A stretch of DNA of 64,000 nucleotides from Pseudanabaena sp. FACHB-2040 (GCF_014696715.1 NZ_JACJQO010000022.1:310001-374000); one strand, 5' to 3'; counted from the stretch's first letter, positions 43,379 through 54,040 are shown. Translations and numbers: made by a program. The notes: a model not told the origin generated them from the sequence alone.

Positions 43379-45379
43379 ATGTCTTTTGACTCATTTTCCC
43401 TGGCTTTGATTACCCCTGAACAGGTTTTGGAGTTGGTGGGTGCGATCGCAAGCCGCATCAAACCTGCGTTAGATCTGGAGGCTCTGCTCCAGAATACGGC
43501 TGATGCTGTTAGAGACTTGTTGCAAACCGATCGGGTACTGGTCTACCGTTTTCTGCCCGAGGGCGATGCGGTAATCGCCGTAGAGTCAGTAGGGCCAGAA
43601 TGGCAACCCCTGCTAGGGCAGCTGATCTACGATCCCTGCTTTGCTGCTGGATGGGTTGAGCACTATCGGCAGGGCCGAATTTGCGTCATCCCCGATGTGC
43701 AAAATAGTGCCCTCCTGGCTTGTCATCGAGAACTCCTAATCCGGGTGCAGGTGCAGGCTAACCTAGTCGTGCCCGTTTTGGCGGAAGACAGCTTGTGGGC
43801 GCTGCTGATCGTTCATCACTGCCGCAGTCCTAGGCCGTGGCAGTCTGTGGAGATCGAGCTAGTGCGGCAGGTCGCTCTGCAGCTAGGATCAGCCGTTAGC
43901 CAGGTAGAGCTGCGGCAGCAGTTCCGCAATATTGCAGACAGTTTGCCTGGCGTGATTTACCGATATCTCCAGCATCCAGACGGGCAGGAAGAATTTACCT
44001 ACATCAGCGCCAACAGTGTTGATCTTTGGGAAGCCACGGCTGAAGACATCAAGCAAGTCCCCTCGACGGTTTGGCAGCAGGTTCACCCCGAGGATCGGCT
44101 TGGGCTACAAGAGTCAATTCAGCGTAGCATTGAGCTCGATCAGCCCCGGCTTTGGACATGGGAATGGCGCATTATCACGCCTTCCGGCGTTTTGAAGTGG
44201 CTAGAGGGGCGGGCTCACGGAGAGGTCGCTCCCAACGGGAGCATTACCTGGGACGGTGTCATTATCGATATCAGCCAGCGCAAGTGGGTCGAAGCCGCCC
44301 TGCGGCAGCGGGCCGATCAGGAAGAGCTGCTGCGCCGCATTACAATTCGTCTGCGCGAGTCGCTAGATCTGACTCAAGTCTTGGCAACCACTGTTACCGA
44401 GGTGCAGCAGACTCTGCAGGCCGACCGGGTCTTGATTGTAAGGCTTACCGATGGCTTAGGAGAGGTGATCCAAGCGGCGGTGCTGCCGCCCTTCTCACCC
44501 ATTGAGCCGCAGCAGTGGCCCCAGGAATGCCTCCCAGAAGACTGGTATGAGTTCTACCGGCAGAGCCAGCCGCGCATTGTGCCAGATATTTATACCGATG
44601 GCCGGGGAGCCTGCATGGTGGAATTTCTCCATGCTCTAGAAGTTAAGTCAAAGGTCGTCGCTCCCATCGTTCAGAGCCGTAGAGACGAGTCTCATCTGGT
44701 TTGGGGCCTGCTGATTGTTCATGCCTGCAGCGACTATCGCCAGTGGCAACCGGCTGAGGCCGAGCTGCTCCAGCAGATTGCTAACCAGCTTGCGATCGCA
44801 ATTCAGCAGTCAGAGCTTTACCAGCGGCTACAGCAGGCCAATCAAGAACTAGAGCAAATCTCCACCACCGACTCTCTCACCCAGCTCGCCAACCGTCGCC
44901 GCTTTGATGAATACCTGCGGCGGGAGTGGCAGCGGCTAGCCCGCGAGCAGGCCCCTATTGCCCTAATTCTTTGCGATGTCGACTATTTCAAGCTCTATAA
45001 CGACACCTACGGACACTCTGCGGGCGACGCCTGCCTGACCCAAATTGCCCAAGCCATCAGCCAGGCGATCAAGCGCCCCAGTGACTTGGCTGCCCGGTAT
45101 GGGGGAGAAGAGTTTGCCGTTGTTCTGCCCAATACGCATCAATCGGGTGCCCTAAAAATTGCCCAAGCGATTCGTCGCCGTCTAGCCCGCCTGCAAATTC
45201 CCCATGCAGCCTCTCCAGTACAGGCCCAGATTACCCTCAGCTTTGGCATTGCTGTCGCGGCTATGCCCCCCGTCGCCACCGCCCCACAGATCCTGATTGA
45301 AGCTGCCGATCAGGCCCTTTACCAGGCCAAAGCCGAGGGCCGCAATCGCTACAGCGTGGCCCCACCCATCTCACCCTAA
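43379..45379 (+). CDS. GAF-PAS-GAF diguanylate cyclase
   Basis: 666 residues. GAF (about 20-170), PAS (about 180-310), a second GAF (about 320-480) and an intact GGDEF domain (about 500-660). The active site is RYGGEEF, the Mg/substrate region CDVDYFKLYNDTYGHSAGD is complete, and an RPSD inhibitory-site candidate lies five residues before GGEEF. It should make c-di-GMP in response to light or ligands; no bilin-binding Cys can be confirmed without alignment. Confidence 0.94.
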   Translation: MSFDSFSLALITPEQVLELVGAIASRIKPALDLEALLQNTADAVRDLLQTDRVLVYRFLPEGDAVIAVESVGPEWQPLLGQLIYDPCFAAGWVEHYRQGRICVIPDVQNSALLACHRELLIRVQVQANLVVPVLAEDSLWALLIVHHCRSPRPWQSVEIELVRQVALQLGSAVSQVELRQQFRNIADSLPGVIYRYLQHPDGQEEFTYISANSVDLWEATAEDIKQVPSTVWQQVHPEDRLGLQESIQRSIELDQPRLWTWEWRIITPSGVLKWLEGRAHGEVAPNGSITWDGVIIDISQRKWVEAALRQRADQEELLRRITIRLRESLDLTQVLATTVTEVQQTLQADRVLIVRLTDGLGEVIQAAVLPPFSPIEPQQWPQECLPEDWYEFYRQSQPRIVPDIYTDGRGACMVEFLHALEVKSKVVAPIVQSRRDESHLVWGLLIVHACSDYRQWQPAEAELLQQIANQLAIAIQQSELYQRLQQANQELEQISTTDSLTQLANRRRFDEYLRREWQRLAREQAPIALILCDVDYFKLYNDTYGHSAGDACLTQIAQAISQAIKRPSDLAARYGGEEFAVVLPNTHQSGALKIAQAIRRRLARLQIPHAASPVQAQITLSFGIAVAAMPPVATAPQILIEAADQALYQAKAEGRNRYSVAPPISP

Positions 45380-45471
45380 AGCAGAAGCTTTAAAGCCGAG
45401 GCCTCAAAGTAGAGGTACTCAGTAGCGGATCAAGGGAGGCAGCCCTCTATGGAAACCGAAGCCCTTCTCAC

Positions 45472-45512
45472 ACCCATACACCCTTCACCCTTCACCCATC
45501 TACCCCACCTAC
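45472..45512. repeat. Degenerate heptamer repeat (STRR-like)
   Basis: Successive units ACCCATA, ACCCTTC, ACCCTTC, ACCCATC and TACCCC run through the convergent spacer into the uppS stop codon. Short tandem heptamers of this kind are known as STRR in cyanobacteria; this one is imperfect. Confidence 0.5.
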
Positions 45513-46264
45513 GACTTCACCTTCCCAAACCGGCGATCACGCTGCTGGTAGGCATACACGGCCTGGTGAAACTCGGAGGCATCAAAGTCTGGCCAGAGGG
45601 TTTCGGTGACGTAGATCTCGGCATAAGCTAGCTGCCACAGCAGAAAATTGCTAATTCGCAGTTCTCCGCTGGTGCGGATCAGCAGGTCGGGATCACAGAT
45701 GTCGGCTGTATAGAGATGTTGAGAAAAAAGATCTTCAGTAATGTCTTCGGGGGCCAGGTGGCCTTGCTGGATCTGGGTTGCGATCGCACGGCAGGCCTGC
45801 ACAATCTCCTGTCGCCCCCCGTAATTTGTTGCGATCGTAAAGCTGATCCCCGAATTTTCCTTGGTTTGGGTCACGGCATAGTCGATCTCTGCCTGCAAGG
45901 ACTCCGGCAACGCCGTCAGGTTGCCCACAAAGCGAATGCGGACATCCTCTGTCATCATTTCTGCTAGCTCTTGCCGCAGCACCCGCTCAAACAGCGTCAT
46001 CAAAAAATCGACCTCTTCCAGCGGGCGGCCCCAGTTCTCGGTAGAAAAGGCGTAGGCGGTCAGGGCCTCGATACCCCAGTCACGGCAGCAGCGCAGCAGT
46101 TTTTTAAGCGTGTCTACACCCCGACGGTGACCCATAATCCGAGGCAGCCCCCGGCGCTTAGCCCAGCGACCATTGCCGTCCATGATGACAGCAACATGCT
46201 TAGGCAGGCGCTCCCGACTTAAGTCAGCAGGCAGCTCATAGTGAACAGTAGGCTTGGCGGTCAT
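45509..46264 (-). CDS. uppS: Isoprenyl transferase (undecaprenyl pyrophosphate synthase)
   Basis: 251 residues. [19 protein letters not shown] holds the catalytic Asp, followed by GHRRGVDTL and the C-terminal [19 protein letters not shown]. It makes the lipid carrier for peptidoglycan and glycan synthesis. Its start overlaps the cdaA stop by four bases (ATGA), showing co-transcription with cdaA. Confidence 0.97.
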   Translation of the reverse strand: MTAKPTVHYELPADLSRERLPKHVAVIMDGNGRWAKRRGLPRIMGHRRGVDTLKKLLRCCRDWGIEALTAYAFSTENWGRPLEEVDFLMTLFERVLRQELAEMMTEDVRIRFVGNLTALPESLQAEIDYAVTQTKENSGISFTIATNYGGRQEIVQACRAIATQIQQGHLAPEDITEDLFSQHLYTADICDPDLLIRTSGELRISNFLLWQLAYAEIYVTETLWPDFDASEFHQAVYAYQQRDRRFGKVKS

Positions 46265-47181
46265 TTCTTCTCCCGAGAAGCCGACGACGGCAGGCGAAAC
46301 AGGCGTTTCAATACAGACAGTCCCTGAAGGCCCAATCGCCTCCCCAGACTTCGGAGCGTCGGGGCCACAGCCTCACGCTCCACAGCCATTGAAAATTTAG
46401 CCCGCAGAATTTCCCTTAACCGGCTGCTAGTTAGGGGCCGGTTTAACATTCCCCGTTCTGCCAGCGAAATAGAGCCCGTCTCTTCTGATACCACAACACA
46501 GATACAATGCTCTACCCGTTCTGTAATTCCCATCGCCGCCCGGTGCCGAGTGCCTAGCTGACGTGAAGCCGATCGTTCCGAGATCGGCAAAATCACGCCT
46601 GCCGCCATAACCCGCGATCCCCGAATCAAGACAGCGCCATCGTGGAGCAAGGTAGTGGTTTGAAAAATAGTCTGCAGCAGTTCTCGAGACACTTCTGAAT
46701 TGAGGCGCACCCCCGGTACCGAAAAGTCCCGTTCATCAATCGGCTTGTCTGTTTCTAAAATGAGCAGCGCTCCCGTGCGGTTCTGGGACAGCTCTTTGAC
46801 CGCATCCACAATCTCATCAATTACGCTGTCCGGCTGAGGCGGCGCTTCACGCGGCGGATTTAGCAGCTGCCAGAGGCGACCTTGCCCAATCTGCTCCAGC
46901 AGCCGCCGAAACTCTCCCTGCAGCATAAAGGCCATCGCCACTGCCGATCCGACCACCAGCTTATCCAGCACAAAGCCCAATAGCTGCAGCCCAATAGCCT
47001 TGCTGAGGGCGGCCGCCAACATCAGAAAGATCAGGCCGCGCACCATCCACAAAGTTCGACGCTCGCCAATAATGACCAGCACCATGTAGGTCAGTAACAG
47101 CACGAGGCCAATATCTAGGGCTGGAAGCAGGAAAAACCGAACCCTATCGAGGTTTGCCAGCCATTGCTCCCAGAAATTCAT
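46261..47181 (-). CDS. cdaA: Diadenylate cyclase CdaA
   Basis: 306 residues. Three membrane spans in the first about 90 residues lead to a DAC domain with [14 protein letters not shown] and [15 protein letters not shown], the DGA and RHR motifs needed for catalysis. It makes c-di-AMP, which in cyanobacteria affects potassium, osmotic and day-night responses. It is upstream of uppS and downstream of lysA on the minus strand, a frequent cyanobacterial order. Confidence 0.97.
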   Translation of the reverse strand: MNFWEQWLANLDRVRFFLLPALDIGLVLLLTYMVLVIIGERRTLWMVRGLIFLMLAAALSKAIGLQLLGFVLDKLVVGSAVAMAFMLQGEFRRLLEQIGQGRLWQLLNPPREAPPQPDSVIDEIVDAVKELSQNRTGALLILETDKPIDERDFSVPGVRLNSEVSRELLQTIFQTTTLLHDGAVLIRGSRVMAAGVILPISERSASRQLGTRHRAAMGITERVEHCICVVVSEETGSISLAERGMLNRPLTSSRLREILRAKFSMAVEREAVAPTLRSLGRRLGLQGLSVLKRLFRLPSSASREKK

Positions 47182-47308
47182 GAAAATCTATCTTCTGGTG
47201 CCCAAAAACAGCCCATCTTGCCAACATCACAGCGGATTGCAATTGGCAACGTCTACATCAGCCCAGTCAGCTGAGTCCCTTACCGGCACCTTGAGGGGCA
47301 TCAGACCC

Positions 47309-47336
47309 AGGGGAGCCCGGTTGAACAGGTTCCCCT
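47309..47336 (-). terminator. Hairpin between lysA and cdaA
   Basis: AGGGGAGCC (47309-47317) with GGTTCCCCT (47328-47336), one G-U pair, 10-nt loop. No T run, so it may be a partial terminator or processing site in the lysA-cdaA-uppS transcript. Confidence 0.4.
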
Positions 47337-47349
47337 AGCTAGAGCCTAA

Positions 47350-48741
47350 CTAAGGCTTTAAGGTTTCTGGTAAGCAGTCCTGCCGCAGCAGATCCTGGAG
47401 AGTTTCCCGCTGAATAATCAAATGGGCCTCTCCGGCATTAACCAGCACCGCCGCCGGACGGGGGACACGATTGTAGTTTGACGCCATGCTGTAATTGTAG
47501 GCACCTGTCGCAGGGATCACGACTACTTCCCCAGTTTCCAGGGCAGGTAATTGAGCGTCTTTGATCAGAATGTCGCCCGATTCGCAGTGTTTTCCGGCCA
47601 GCGTTAGCGTTTCACTGAGTGGGGCCGACATGCGGCTAGCGGCCAAAGCCCGGTAGACCGACTGGTAGGTAATGGGCCGAGGGTTGTCAGACATACCCCC
47701 ATCCACCGAAACATAGGTGCGCAGCCCTGGAATGTGCTTTTGGCTGCCCACCGTGTAAGCAGTTACGCAGGCCGAACCGATCAAGGAGCGCCCTGGCTCA
47801 CAGAGCAGCTTGGGCAGAGGCAGCTGATGCGCCTGACAGGCTGCAATTACGCCTTCACAAACAGTCTTGACCCACGTATCGATGCTGGGGGGATCGTCCG
47901 ACTCGGTGTAGCGAATGCCTAAGCCACCGCCAACATCTAGCTCACTTAAAGACAGGCCGTATTGCTGGGCTTTGACCAGCCACTGCACCATGACGTCTCC
48001 CAGGTCAGTGTGGGGATTTAGCTCAAAAATTTGAGAGCCGATATGAGCATGGATGCCGAGGCAGGCTAGGCCAGGCTGCTGACTCAGAAACTCAAAAACG
48101 GCCTCAACCTGGTCGGGATCAAAGCCAAATTTGCTGTCTAGGTGGCCGGTGCGAATGTATTCGTGTGTGTGGCACTCAATTCCCGGCGTCAGCCGCAGCA
48201 GGATCTCAATGGGATCTGCTTGGGCCGCTACAAGATCAGCCAGAGTCCGTAGCTCAAACCAGTTATCTACCACGATGCGACAGCGGGCATCGACCGCCAT
48301 CTGCAGTTCTTCGGTGGATTTGTTGTTGCCGTGGAAGTAAATCTGGTTGGCAGGCACCCCGGCCTGTAGGGCCGTATAGAGTTCTCCAGCAGAGACAACA
48401 TCAATTCCTAGGCCCTCAGAGGCTGCGATCGCACACACCGCCAAGCAGTTCCAGGCTTTTGAAGCATAGAGCACCAGCGCCTCGCCAGAATAGTACCGGG
48501 CAAACGCCTCACGATACTGCCGGCAAGCCGTTCTCAGACTGTGCTCGTCTAGAACATAGAGCGGTGAACCAAAGCGCTGCACCAGATCCACCACATCGCA
48601 GCCCCCCACCTCTAGGTGGTCTTTCGCATTGGCCTGGGCCGTGAGGGGAAGCAGAGACTGGTTTGGAGAGCTTGTAGAGTCAGCGCCGCTCAAGTATTGA
48701 CGGCTGGAATTTTGCACATCTGCCGGGAAAGTAGAAACCAT
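47350..48741 (-). CDS. lysA: Diaminopimelate decarboxylase
   Basis: 463 residues. PLP-lysine region VLYASKAWNCLAV, GHLDSKFGFDP, HAHIGSQIFE, LDVGGGLGI, CEPGRSLIG and the substrate-side CESGDIL all fit LysA. It makes L-lysine from meso-DAP, whose precursor also feeds peptidoglycan. The about 30-residue polar N-terminus is an extension. A 168-base gap with a hairpin separates it from cdaA. Confidence 0.97.
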   Translation of the reverse strand: MVSTFPADVQNSSRQYLSGADSTSSPNQSLLPLTAQANAKDHLEVGGCDVVDLVQRFGSPLYVLDEHSLRTACRQYREAFARYYSGEALVLYASKAWNCLAVCAIAASEGLGIDVVSAGELYTALQAGVPANQIYFHGNNKSTEELQMAVDARCRIVVDNWFELRTLADLVAAQADPIEILLRLTPGIECHTHEYIRTGHLDSKFGFDPDQVEAVFEFLSQQPGLACLGIHAHIGSQIFELNPHTDLGDVMVQWLVKAQQYGLSLSELDVGGGLGIRYTESDDPPSIDTWVKTVCEGVIAACQAHQLPLPKLLCEPGRSLIGSACVTAYTVGSQKHIPGLRTYVSVDGGMSDNPRPITYQSVYRALAASRMSAPLSETLTLAGKHCESGDILIKDAQLPALETGEVVVIPATGAYNYSMASNYNRVPRPAAVLVNAGEAHLIIQRETLQDLLRQDCLPETLKP

Positions 48742-48826
48742 CAGAACTCTTCAAAAAATACGCAGGGGTGAGCAGGAGGATGTATCAACGAACGAGTGCC
48801 GGGCCGCGATAGGCAAATCGCCCTAA

Positions 48827-48840
48827 TGTACCAGTGTACA
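48827..48840. promoter_or_regulatory. LexA-box-like palindrome between lysA and rimI
   Basis: TGTAC-CAGT-GTACA has perfect 5-base arms and the GTAC-N4-GTAC core seen in cyanobacterial LexA sites. The outer bases differ from the consensus I recall. It is 32 bases before the rimI start. Confidence 0.4.
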
Positions 48841-48871
48841 ATTGAGGGCTGTATATCCAGAGGCTTTGGCC

Positions 48872-49510
48872 ATGGTTTTAGCGGGCGCACTCTTCTGCCA
48901 TTCTCCCTCCATAGAGGATCTGCCCGCTATCGTCAGCCTAGATCAGCGCTGCTTGGGCGGGCTGTGGTCTGAGAACGGGTACCGCCGTGAAATGGACAGC
49001 CCCAACAGCCTTTTTCGCGTCCTCTCCACCGTAGATCCGGCACCCTCCCCGGGGCCATCGACGCCATCAATAATTGGTATTGGTTGCCTTTGGGCCATCC
49101 TCGACGAGGCCCACATTACCATTTTGGGCATCGATCCCCTATATCAGGGGCAGGGGTTGGGGCAGTGGCTGCTGCTGCACCTGCTGCAGGCCGCTCACCA
49201 CCAGCAGCTACAGCACGCCACCTTAGAAGTGAGAGCCAGCAATACCCCAGCCCAAAAGTTATACCAAAAGTTTGGCTTTCAGCAGGTGGGCTGCCGCCGT
49301 CGATACTACTCTGATGGGGAAGATGCGCTTTTACTGTGGCGTAGTGGATTACAAAACACAGACTTTTTGCAGCAGTTAATCCAGTGGCAGGCCCCTATCG
49401 TGATCCGGCTGCGCCACCAAGGATGGCACGTTGACGATGAGATCTGTAACGATGGGAACTGTTCGGAAAACCGAATGATTAAGAACTTGAATAGTTTTGA
49501 CAAAAATTAA
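48872..49510 (+). CDS. rimI: Ribosomal-protein-alanine N-acetyltransferase (GNAT)
   Basis: About 212 residues. The acetyl-CoA motif reads LGIDPLYQGQGLGQWLLLHLL, followed by LEVRASNTPAQKLYQKFGF and RRRYYSDGEDALLLWR, which is RimI-like. It acetylates N-termini, classically of S18. A further about 50 C-terminal residues are extra. The frame reaches a TTG at 48842; the ATG at 48872 with AGAGG is preferred. Confidence 0.9.
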   Translation: MVLAGALFCHSPSIEDLPAIVSLDQRCLGGLWSENGYRREMDSPNSLFRVLSTVDPAPSPGPSTPSIIGIGCLWAILDEAHITILGIDPLYQGQGLGQWLLLHLLQAAHHQQLQHATLEVRASNTPAQKLYQKFGFQQVGCRRRYYSDGEDALLLWRSGLQNTDFLQQLIQWQAPIVIRLRHQGWHVDDEICNDGNCSENRMIKNLNSFDKN

Positions 49511-49679
49511 TCTTTAATGCGCCTCGGGATGCTTGACAAAGCATGATCCTGGCTTTTCTTTTGATCGGTTAAAGCAGATTTTTACTACGAAAATTCCGCT
49601 GTTTGGTGGGGCACAGTTCACAAAAATCACTGTGCTAGAATCAGCTTATTCGGCACGCACCAGGTGATAAGTTACCGTC

Positions 49680-52157
49680 ATGTTTGAACGCTTCACGGAA
49701 AAGGCCATTAAGGTCATCATGCTGGCCCAAGAGGAGGCTCGCCGACTGGGCCACAATTTTGTGGGCACCGAGCAGATCCTCCTGGGGCTGATTGGGGAAG
49801 GCACTGGCGTTGCAGCCAAGGTCCTTAAATCAATGGGCGTCAACCTGAAAGATGCTCGGATCGAAGTCGAAAAGATTATCGGTCGGGGATCAGGTTTTGT
49901 CGCTGTTGAAATTCCCTTTACACCCCGCGCCAAGCGTGTCCTAGAGCTATCCCTCGAAGAGGCTCGCCAACTAGGGCACAACTACATCGGCACCGAGCAC
50001 CTGCTGTTAGGACTTATCCGCGAAGGCGAGGGGGTCGCGGCCCGCGTGCTGGAGAACCTGGGCGTTGACCTATCTAAGGTACGCACTCAAGTCATTCGGA
50101 TGTTGGGTGAAACGGCTGAGGTTTCGGCTGGTGGCAGCCAAGGCCGCACCAAGACCCCAACGCTGGATGAGTTTGGTTCAAACCTGACCCAGATGGCAAC
50201 CGAGGGCAAGCTTGACCCGGTGGTGGGCCGTCAGAAAGAAATTGAGCGTGTCATCCAAATCTTGGGCCGCCGCACCAAAAACAACCCGGTGCTAATTGGT
50301 GAGCCTGGGGTGGGTAAGACCGCCATTGCTGAGGGTCTAGCCCAGCGCATTGCTAACAACGATGTGCCCGATATCCTCGAAGAGCGCCGCGTGGTCACCC
50401 TCGACATTGGTCTGCTAGTAGCAGGTACCAAGTACCGGGGTGAATTTGAGGAGCGTCTTAAGAAAATCATGGATGAAATCCGCTCTGCCGGAAACGTCAT
50501 CTTGGTGATCGACGAAGTACATACCCTCATTGGGGCAGGTGCTGCTGAAGGCGCTATCGACGCTGCTAACATCCTCAAGCCCGCTCTGGCTAGAGGTGAG
50601 CTGCAGTGCATCGGGGCCACGACCCTAGACGAGTACCGCAAGCACATCGAGCGCGATGCTGCCCTGGAGCGCCGTTTCCAGCCCGTCATGGTCGGCGAAC
50701 CTAGCGTTGATGAGACTATCGAGATTCTGCATGGGCTGCGCGAGCGCTACGAGCAGCACCACAAGCTGAAAATCTCTGATGAAGCGCTAGAGGCCGCGGC
50801 TCGGCTCTCCGACCGCTACATCTCCGACCGGTTCCTGCCAGACAAAGCCATCGACTTAATTGACGAGGCTGGGTCTCGCGTTCGCCTGATTAACTCCCAG
50901 CTGCCCCCTGCAGCTAAGGAACTCGATCGAGAGCTGCGCCAGGTGCTCAAAGATAAGGACAACGCCGTTCGCTCCCAGGACTTTGATCGGGCTGGAGAAC
51001 TGCGCGATCGCGAGATGGAGATCAAGGCCGAAATCCGCTCCATTGCTCAGAACAAGAAGACCTCGGACGAAGCTGAGGGCAATGATTCTACCTCGCCGGT
51101 TGTCGGTGAAGAGGATATCGCTCACATTGTCGCTTCCTGGACAGGCGTGCCGGTCAACAAGCTGACTGAGTCCGAATCTGAGAAGCTGCTGCACATGGAA
51201 GACACCCTGCACCAGCGCCTAATTGGTCAAGATGAAGCGGTTAAAGCGATTTCTCGCGCTATCCGTCGGGCCAGAGTGGGTCTGAAGAACCCCAACCGAC
51301 CGATTGCGAGCTTTATCTTCTCTGGTCCTACCGGGGTGGGTAAGACAGAACTCGCTAAGTCCCTAGCTGCCTACTTCTTCGGTTCTGAAGAAGCCATGAT
51401 CCGGCTAGACATGTCCGAGTTTATGGAGCGCCATACGGTCTCCAAGCTGATCGGTTCGCCTCCGGGCTACGTCGGCTACAACGAGGGCGGTCAGCTCACC
51501 GAAGCTGTGCGTCGTCGGCCTTACACTGTGGTTCTCTTTGACGAGATCGAGAAAGCCCACCCCGACGTCTTCAACATGCTGCTGCAAATCCTGGAAGACG
51601 GTCGCCTGACCGATGCTAAGGGTCGCACGGTGGACTTTAAGAACACCCTGCTGATTATGACCTCCAACATCGGCTCCAAGGTGATTGAGAAAGGCGGCGG
51701 CGGCCTCGGCTTCGACTTTGAGCAAGATCAGGCCGAGTCTCAGTACAACCGCATCCGCTCTCTGGTGAACGAGGAACTGAAGCAGTACTTCCGCCCAGAA
51801 TTCCTCAACCGGCTTGACGAGATTATCGTCTTCCGCCAGCTCACCAAGGACGAGGTCAAGGAAATCTCCGACATTCTGCTGAAGGAGGTCTTCCGCCGAT
51901 TGACCGAGCAAGACATCACCCTTACTGTCACTGAGCGGTTCAAGGACCGCCTAGTAGAGGAAGGCTACAACCCCAGCTACGGAGCTCGACCATTACGCCG
52001 AGCCATCATGCGTCTGCTGGAAGATAGCCTGGCCGAAGAGATTCTCTCTGGCCGCATCAAGGGGGGTGACACTGCTGTAGTAGATGTCGACGAAGAGGGT
52101 AAGGTCGTTGTTCAGTACGGTGAGCGCAGAGAACTGCTGCCTCAAACTGCTGAATAA
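49680..52157 (+). CDS. clpC: ClpC AAA+ chaperone
   Basis: 825 residues. An N-terminal double Clp repeat ([11 protein letters not shown]...), the first AAA domain with [13 protein letters not shown] and the second with [13 protein letters not shown], separated by a UVR-containing middle domain ([16 protein letters not shown]). It unfolds proteins for the ClpP/R protease and is essential in cyanobacteria. A likely -10 TAGAAT lies about 40 bases upstream of the ATG. The next element is a strong terminator. Confidence 0.98.
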   Translation: MFERFTEKAIKVIMLAQEEARRLGHNFVGTEQILLGLIGEGTGVAAKVLKSMGVNLKDARIEVEKIIGRGSGFVAVEIPFTPRAKRVLELSLEEARQLGHNYIGTEHLLLGLIREGEGVAARVLENLGVDLSKVRTQVIRMLGETAEVSAGGSQGRTKTPTLDEFGSNLTQMATEGKLDPVVGRQKEIERVIQILGRRTKNNPVLIGEPGVGKTAIAEGLAQRIANNDVPDILEERRVVTLDIGLLVAGTKYRGEFEERLKKIMDEIRSAGNVILVIDEVHTLIGAGAAEGAIDAANILKPALARGELQCIGATTLDEYRKHIERDAALERRFQPVMVGEPSVDETIEILHGLRERYEQHHKLKISDEALEAAARLSDRYISDRFLPDKAIDLIDEAGSRVRLINSQLPPAAKELDRELRQVLKDKDNAVRSQDFDRAGELRDREMEIKAEIRSIAQNKKTSDEAEGNDSTSPVVGEEDIAHIVASWTGVPVNKLTESESEKLLHMEDTLHQRLIGQDEAVKAISRAIRRARVGLKNPNRPIASFIFSGPTGVGKTELAKSLAAYFFGSEEAMIRLDMSEFMERHTVSKLIGSPPGYVGYNEGGQLTEAVRRRPYTVVLFDEIEKAHPDVFNMLLQILEDGRLTDAKGRTVDFKNTLLIMTSNIGSKVIEKGGGGLGFDFEQDQAESQYNRIRSLVNEELKQYFRPEFLNRLDEIIVFRQLTKDEVKEISDILLKEVFRRLTEQDITLTVTERFKDRLVEEGYNPSYGARPLRRAIMRLLEDSLAEEILSGRIKGGDTAVVDVDEEGKVVVQYGERRELLPQTAE

Positions 52158-52187
52158 GTTCTCACCCTGACGCTAAGCGAATAGTTG

Positions 52188-52221
52188 ATAGGGGCACCTC
52201 TACAAGGTGCCCCTATTTTTT
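52188..52221 (+). terminator. Rho-independent terminator of clpC
   Basis: Perfect 12-bp stem ATAGGGGCACCT / AGGTGCCCCTAT with a 5-nt loop and a run of six T, 30 bases after the stop. Confidence 0.96.
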
Positions 52222-52401
52222 GCCGATTTCAGCACAGCTGTTGGGAATGTTCTTCCTACTCAGCTAGCTATCCGCCATCTGAGAATTCTGTTAACTTTCA
52301 TCAACAGACTGGCCGCTAAGGAGCCTGGAACGTAACGCAGTTTGAGATAATTATTAGAAACATTGCTGATTGTTGATATTCAGGTTGGGAGAATAAGCGG
52401 C

Positions 52402-52842
52402 ATGGGTCTCATTAAGAATATCTTTGGTGCAATTTTTGGGGTGCTGGGCGGTGTCTTTGGTGCGATCGCAGGTGTCTTTGGCATCGGCAAAAAATCGGAG
52501 TACTTCCTAGAACTTGATGAAGCAGCCGACAACGTCAAGGCAGCGATTGAGGCGGCTCCTAAAGCCGTTGAAAAAGCCTTGTCTGCTGCTGGCAGTTCCA
52601 CTGCTGATAACAAGGCTGACAAAACCGAAAAGGCTCCAGTCGCAGCCAAGAAGGCTCCAGCCAAGCCTAAAGTTGAGAAGACCAAGCCTGCTCCGGCTCC
52701 CGTCGCCGCCCCTGAGCCTGCGGTAATCAACTTTGCTACCGAGTATCTGGGGAGCTCTGGCAGCAGCGGACGTCGTCGTCCTGGTCCTAGCCTCTCGCCG
52801 TTTATGGATTTGGCTCGCCAGGTCAAGGCTCCGGCCAAGTAA
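52402..52842 (+). CDS. Small protein with an amphipathic Gly/Phe helix
   Basis: 146 residues. The first 30 alternate Gly, Phe and Ile (MGLIKNIFGAIFGVLGGVFG), which may lie along a membrane, followed by KKSEYFLELDEA, an Ala/Lys/Pro-rich linker (about 60-105) and a basic GRRRPGPSLSPF end. I recall similar cyanobacterial proteins but no function. An ATG at 52402 with GGGAGA is preferred over a TTG at 52363. Confidence 0.75.
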   Translation: MGLIKNIFGAIFGVLGGVFGAIAGVFGIGKKSEYFLELDEAADNVKAAIEAAPKAVEKALSAAGSSTADNKADKTEKAPVAAKKAPAKPKVEKTKPAPAPVAAPEPAVINFATEYLGSSGSSGRRRPGPSLSPFMDLARQVKAPAK

Positions 52843-52877
52843 AAAATCTCTAAAAATTCATTGATCGGTCAATACGT

Positions 52878-52907
52878 CCCTTGCGCCAATGGGTGCAAGG
52901 GATTACT
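52878..52907. terminator. Hairpin between convergent genes
   Basis: CCCTTGC (52878-52884) pairs with GCAAGGG (52895-52901), with a weak T stretch after it. It serves the end of the plus-strand gene and overlaps the 3' end of the minus-strand one. Confidence 0.6.
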
Positions 52908-53997
52908 TTGTCTGGGCCGAGGCTCGCAGGAAGCAGAGGCCGCTGTAGAGATGAAAGGCTCCATCCCACGGAGACGGGGCCTTGCGAGATAGATCTAGGT
53001 GGGTAGGCAATGAGGGCAACAGGTTCAGATATTCCAGGGCAGATTTGCCAAAGCCCGTGAAGTCTGACCAGCAGGGGCCAATGATGTGTTGGGCTAGAAT
53101 CTGTTTCAAGCTATCCCAGGCAAAGCGAGCAATCGGCGGGGCAGGTCTGTCCGGGTTCGCGATCTCTCCCAGGGCAATGCTTTGGCGGTAGTTATAGGTG
53201 CGATCGCACAGCCGCAGCACACAGCCTCGCTGCAGCAAATGCAGGTCAACAACCTCGGCAAAGTCCTGCGTCACCTCCTTACGCTTGAGTTTGCCCCACG
53301 GCCCTAAGTCCACCACCGACTCCATAATCGGCACCTGACCCACGACCCACTGACTCACCTCAGCCCAATCAAAGGCAATGTTGCCCAACTGCCCAGCATC
53401 GTTTTGACAGACCAGCTGTACCTGGGGCTGCAACGCCTGCACATACTGCACTCGAAACACCTGCAGCGTCTGGATTGGCTGAACAGGAGCCCAAAAAGCC
53501 GGAGTCTGACGATTCACCAATTCCTGGCAAAAATACTGCAACTCTCCAGCGTTGCCAACCCGATAAAGTCGCCAGTACTGCCCAGGCAGCAACAGGCGGG
53601 CCGTATAAACATCCACCTTCATCACTTGAGAGAGCCCCTGTATGGCAGCCTCCCGGGCGAGGCCGTGAGCCGGCTCCAACACCAGTAGAGCCGAGGCTTC
53701 TGCACCAGGCTGAGTGCGGGCCTGCTCTAGCAGGTGCTCCCGCCGGCGAGACTGTTCATTCTGCACCCGTTGGATACCCTGGCGAGCTTGGGTCATCAGC
53801 TTAGCGTTTGTTACCTTTTGCAGCAGCTGTAAGTAGGCTGGTTCTGCCCGTTGCAGATCACCAGTTGCTTCCCAGTAGCGGGCCAGCGCTAGCTTTAGCC
53901 AAGGATCGCGCGGCTTTTCCTGTTTCCATGCCTGCAGTAGCCGCCCCGCCTTGGAAAAGTTTCGTTCTTCTAACGCTGTAATAACCAGATCAAACAT
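52903..53997 (-). CDS. TPR-like protein of unknown function
   Basis: 364 residues. The first 60 residues show TPR-type helices (AGRLLQAWKQEKPRDPWLKL, ATGDLQRAEPAYLQLLQK). A linker and a beta-rich body with three or more Trp follow. Cyanobacterial homologues are annotated hypothetical in my memory. sbcD begins further upstream on the same strand with a 43-base gap. Confidence 0.75.
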   Translation of the reverse strand: MFDLVITALEERNFSKAGRLLQAWKQEKPRDPWLKLALARYWEATGDLQRAEPAYLQLLQKVTNAKLMTQARQGIQRVQNEQSRRREHLLEQARTQPGAEASALLVLEPAHGLAREAAIQGLSQVMKVDVYTARLLLPGQYWRLYRVGNAGELQYFCQELVNRQTPAFWAPVQPIQTLQVFRVQYVQALQPQVQLVCQNDAGQLGNIAFDWAEVSQWVVGQVPIMESVVDLGPWGKLKRKEVTQDFAEVVDLHLLQRGCVLRLCDRTYNYRQSIALGEIANPDRPAPPIARFAWDSLKQILAQHIIGPCWSDFTGFGKSALEYLNLLPSLPTHLDLSRKAPSPWDGAFHLYSGLCFLRASAQTK

Positions 53998-54040
53998 GGT
54001 GTGAATATAAACAGGGTATGATGCTGCCCTTTTTAAAGCC

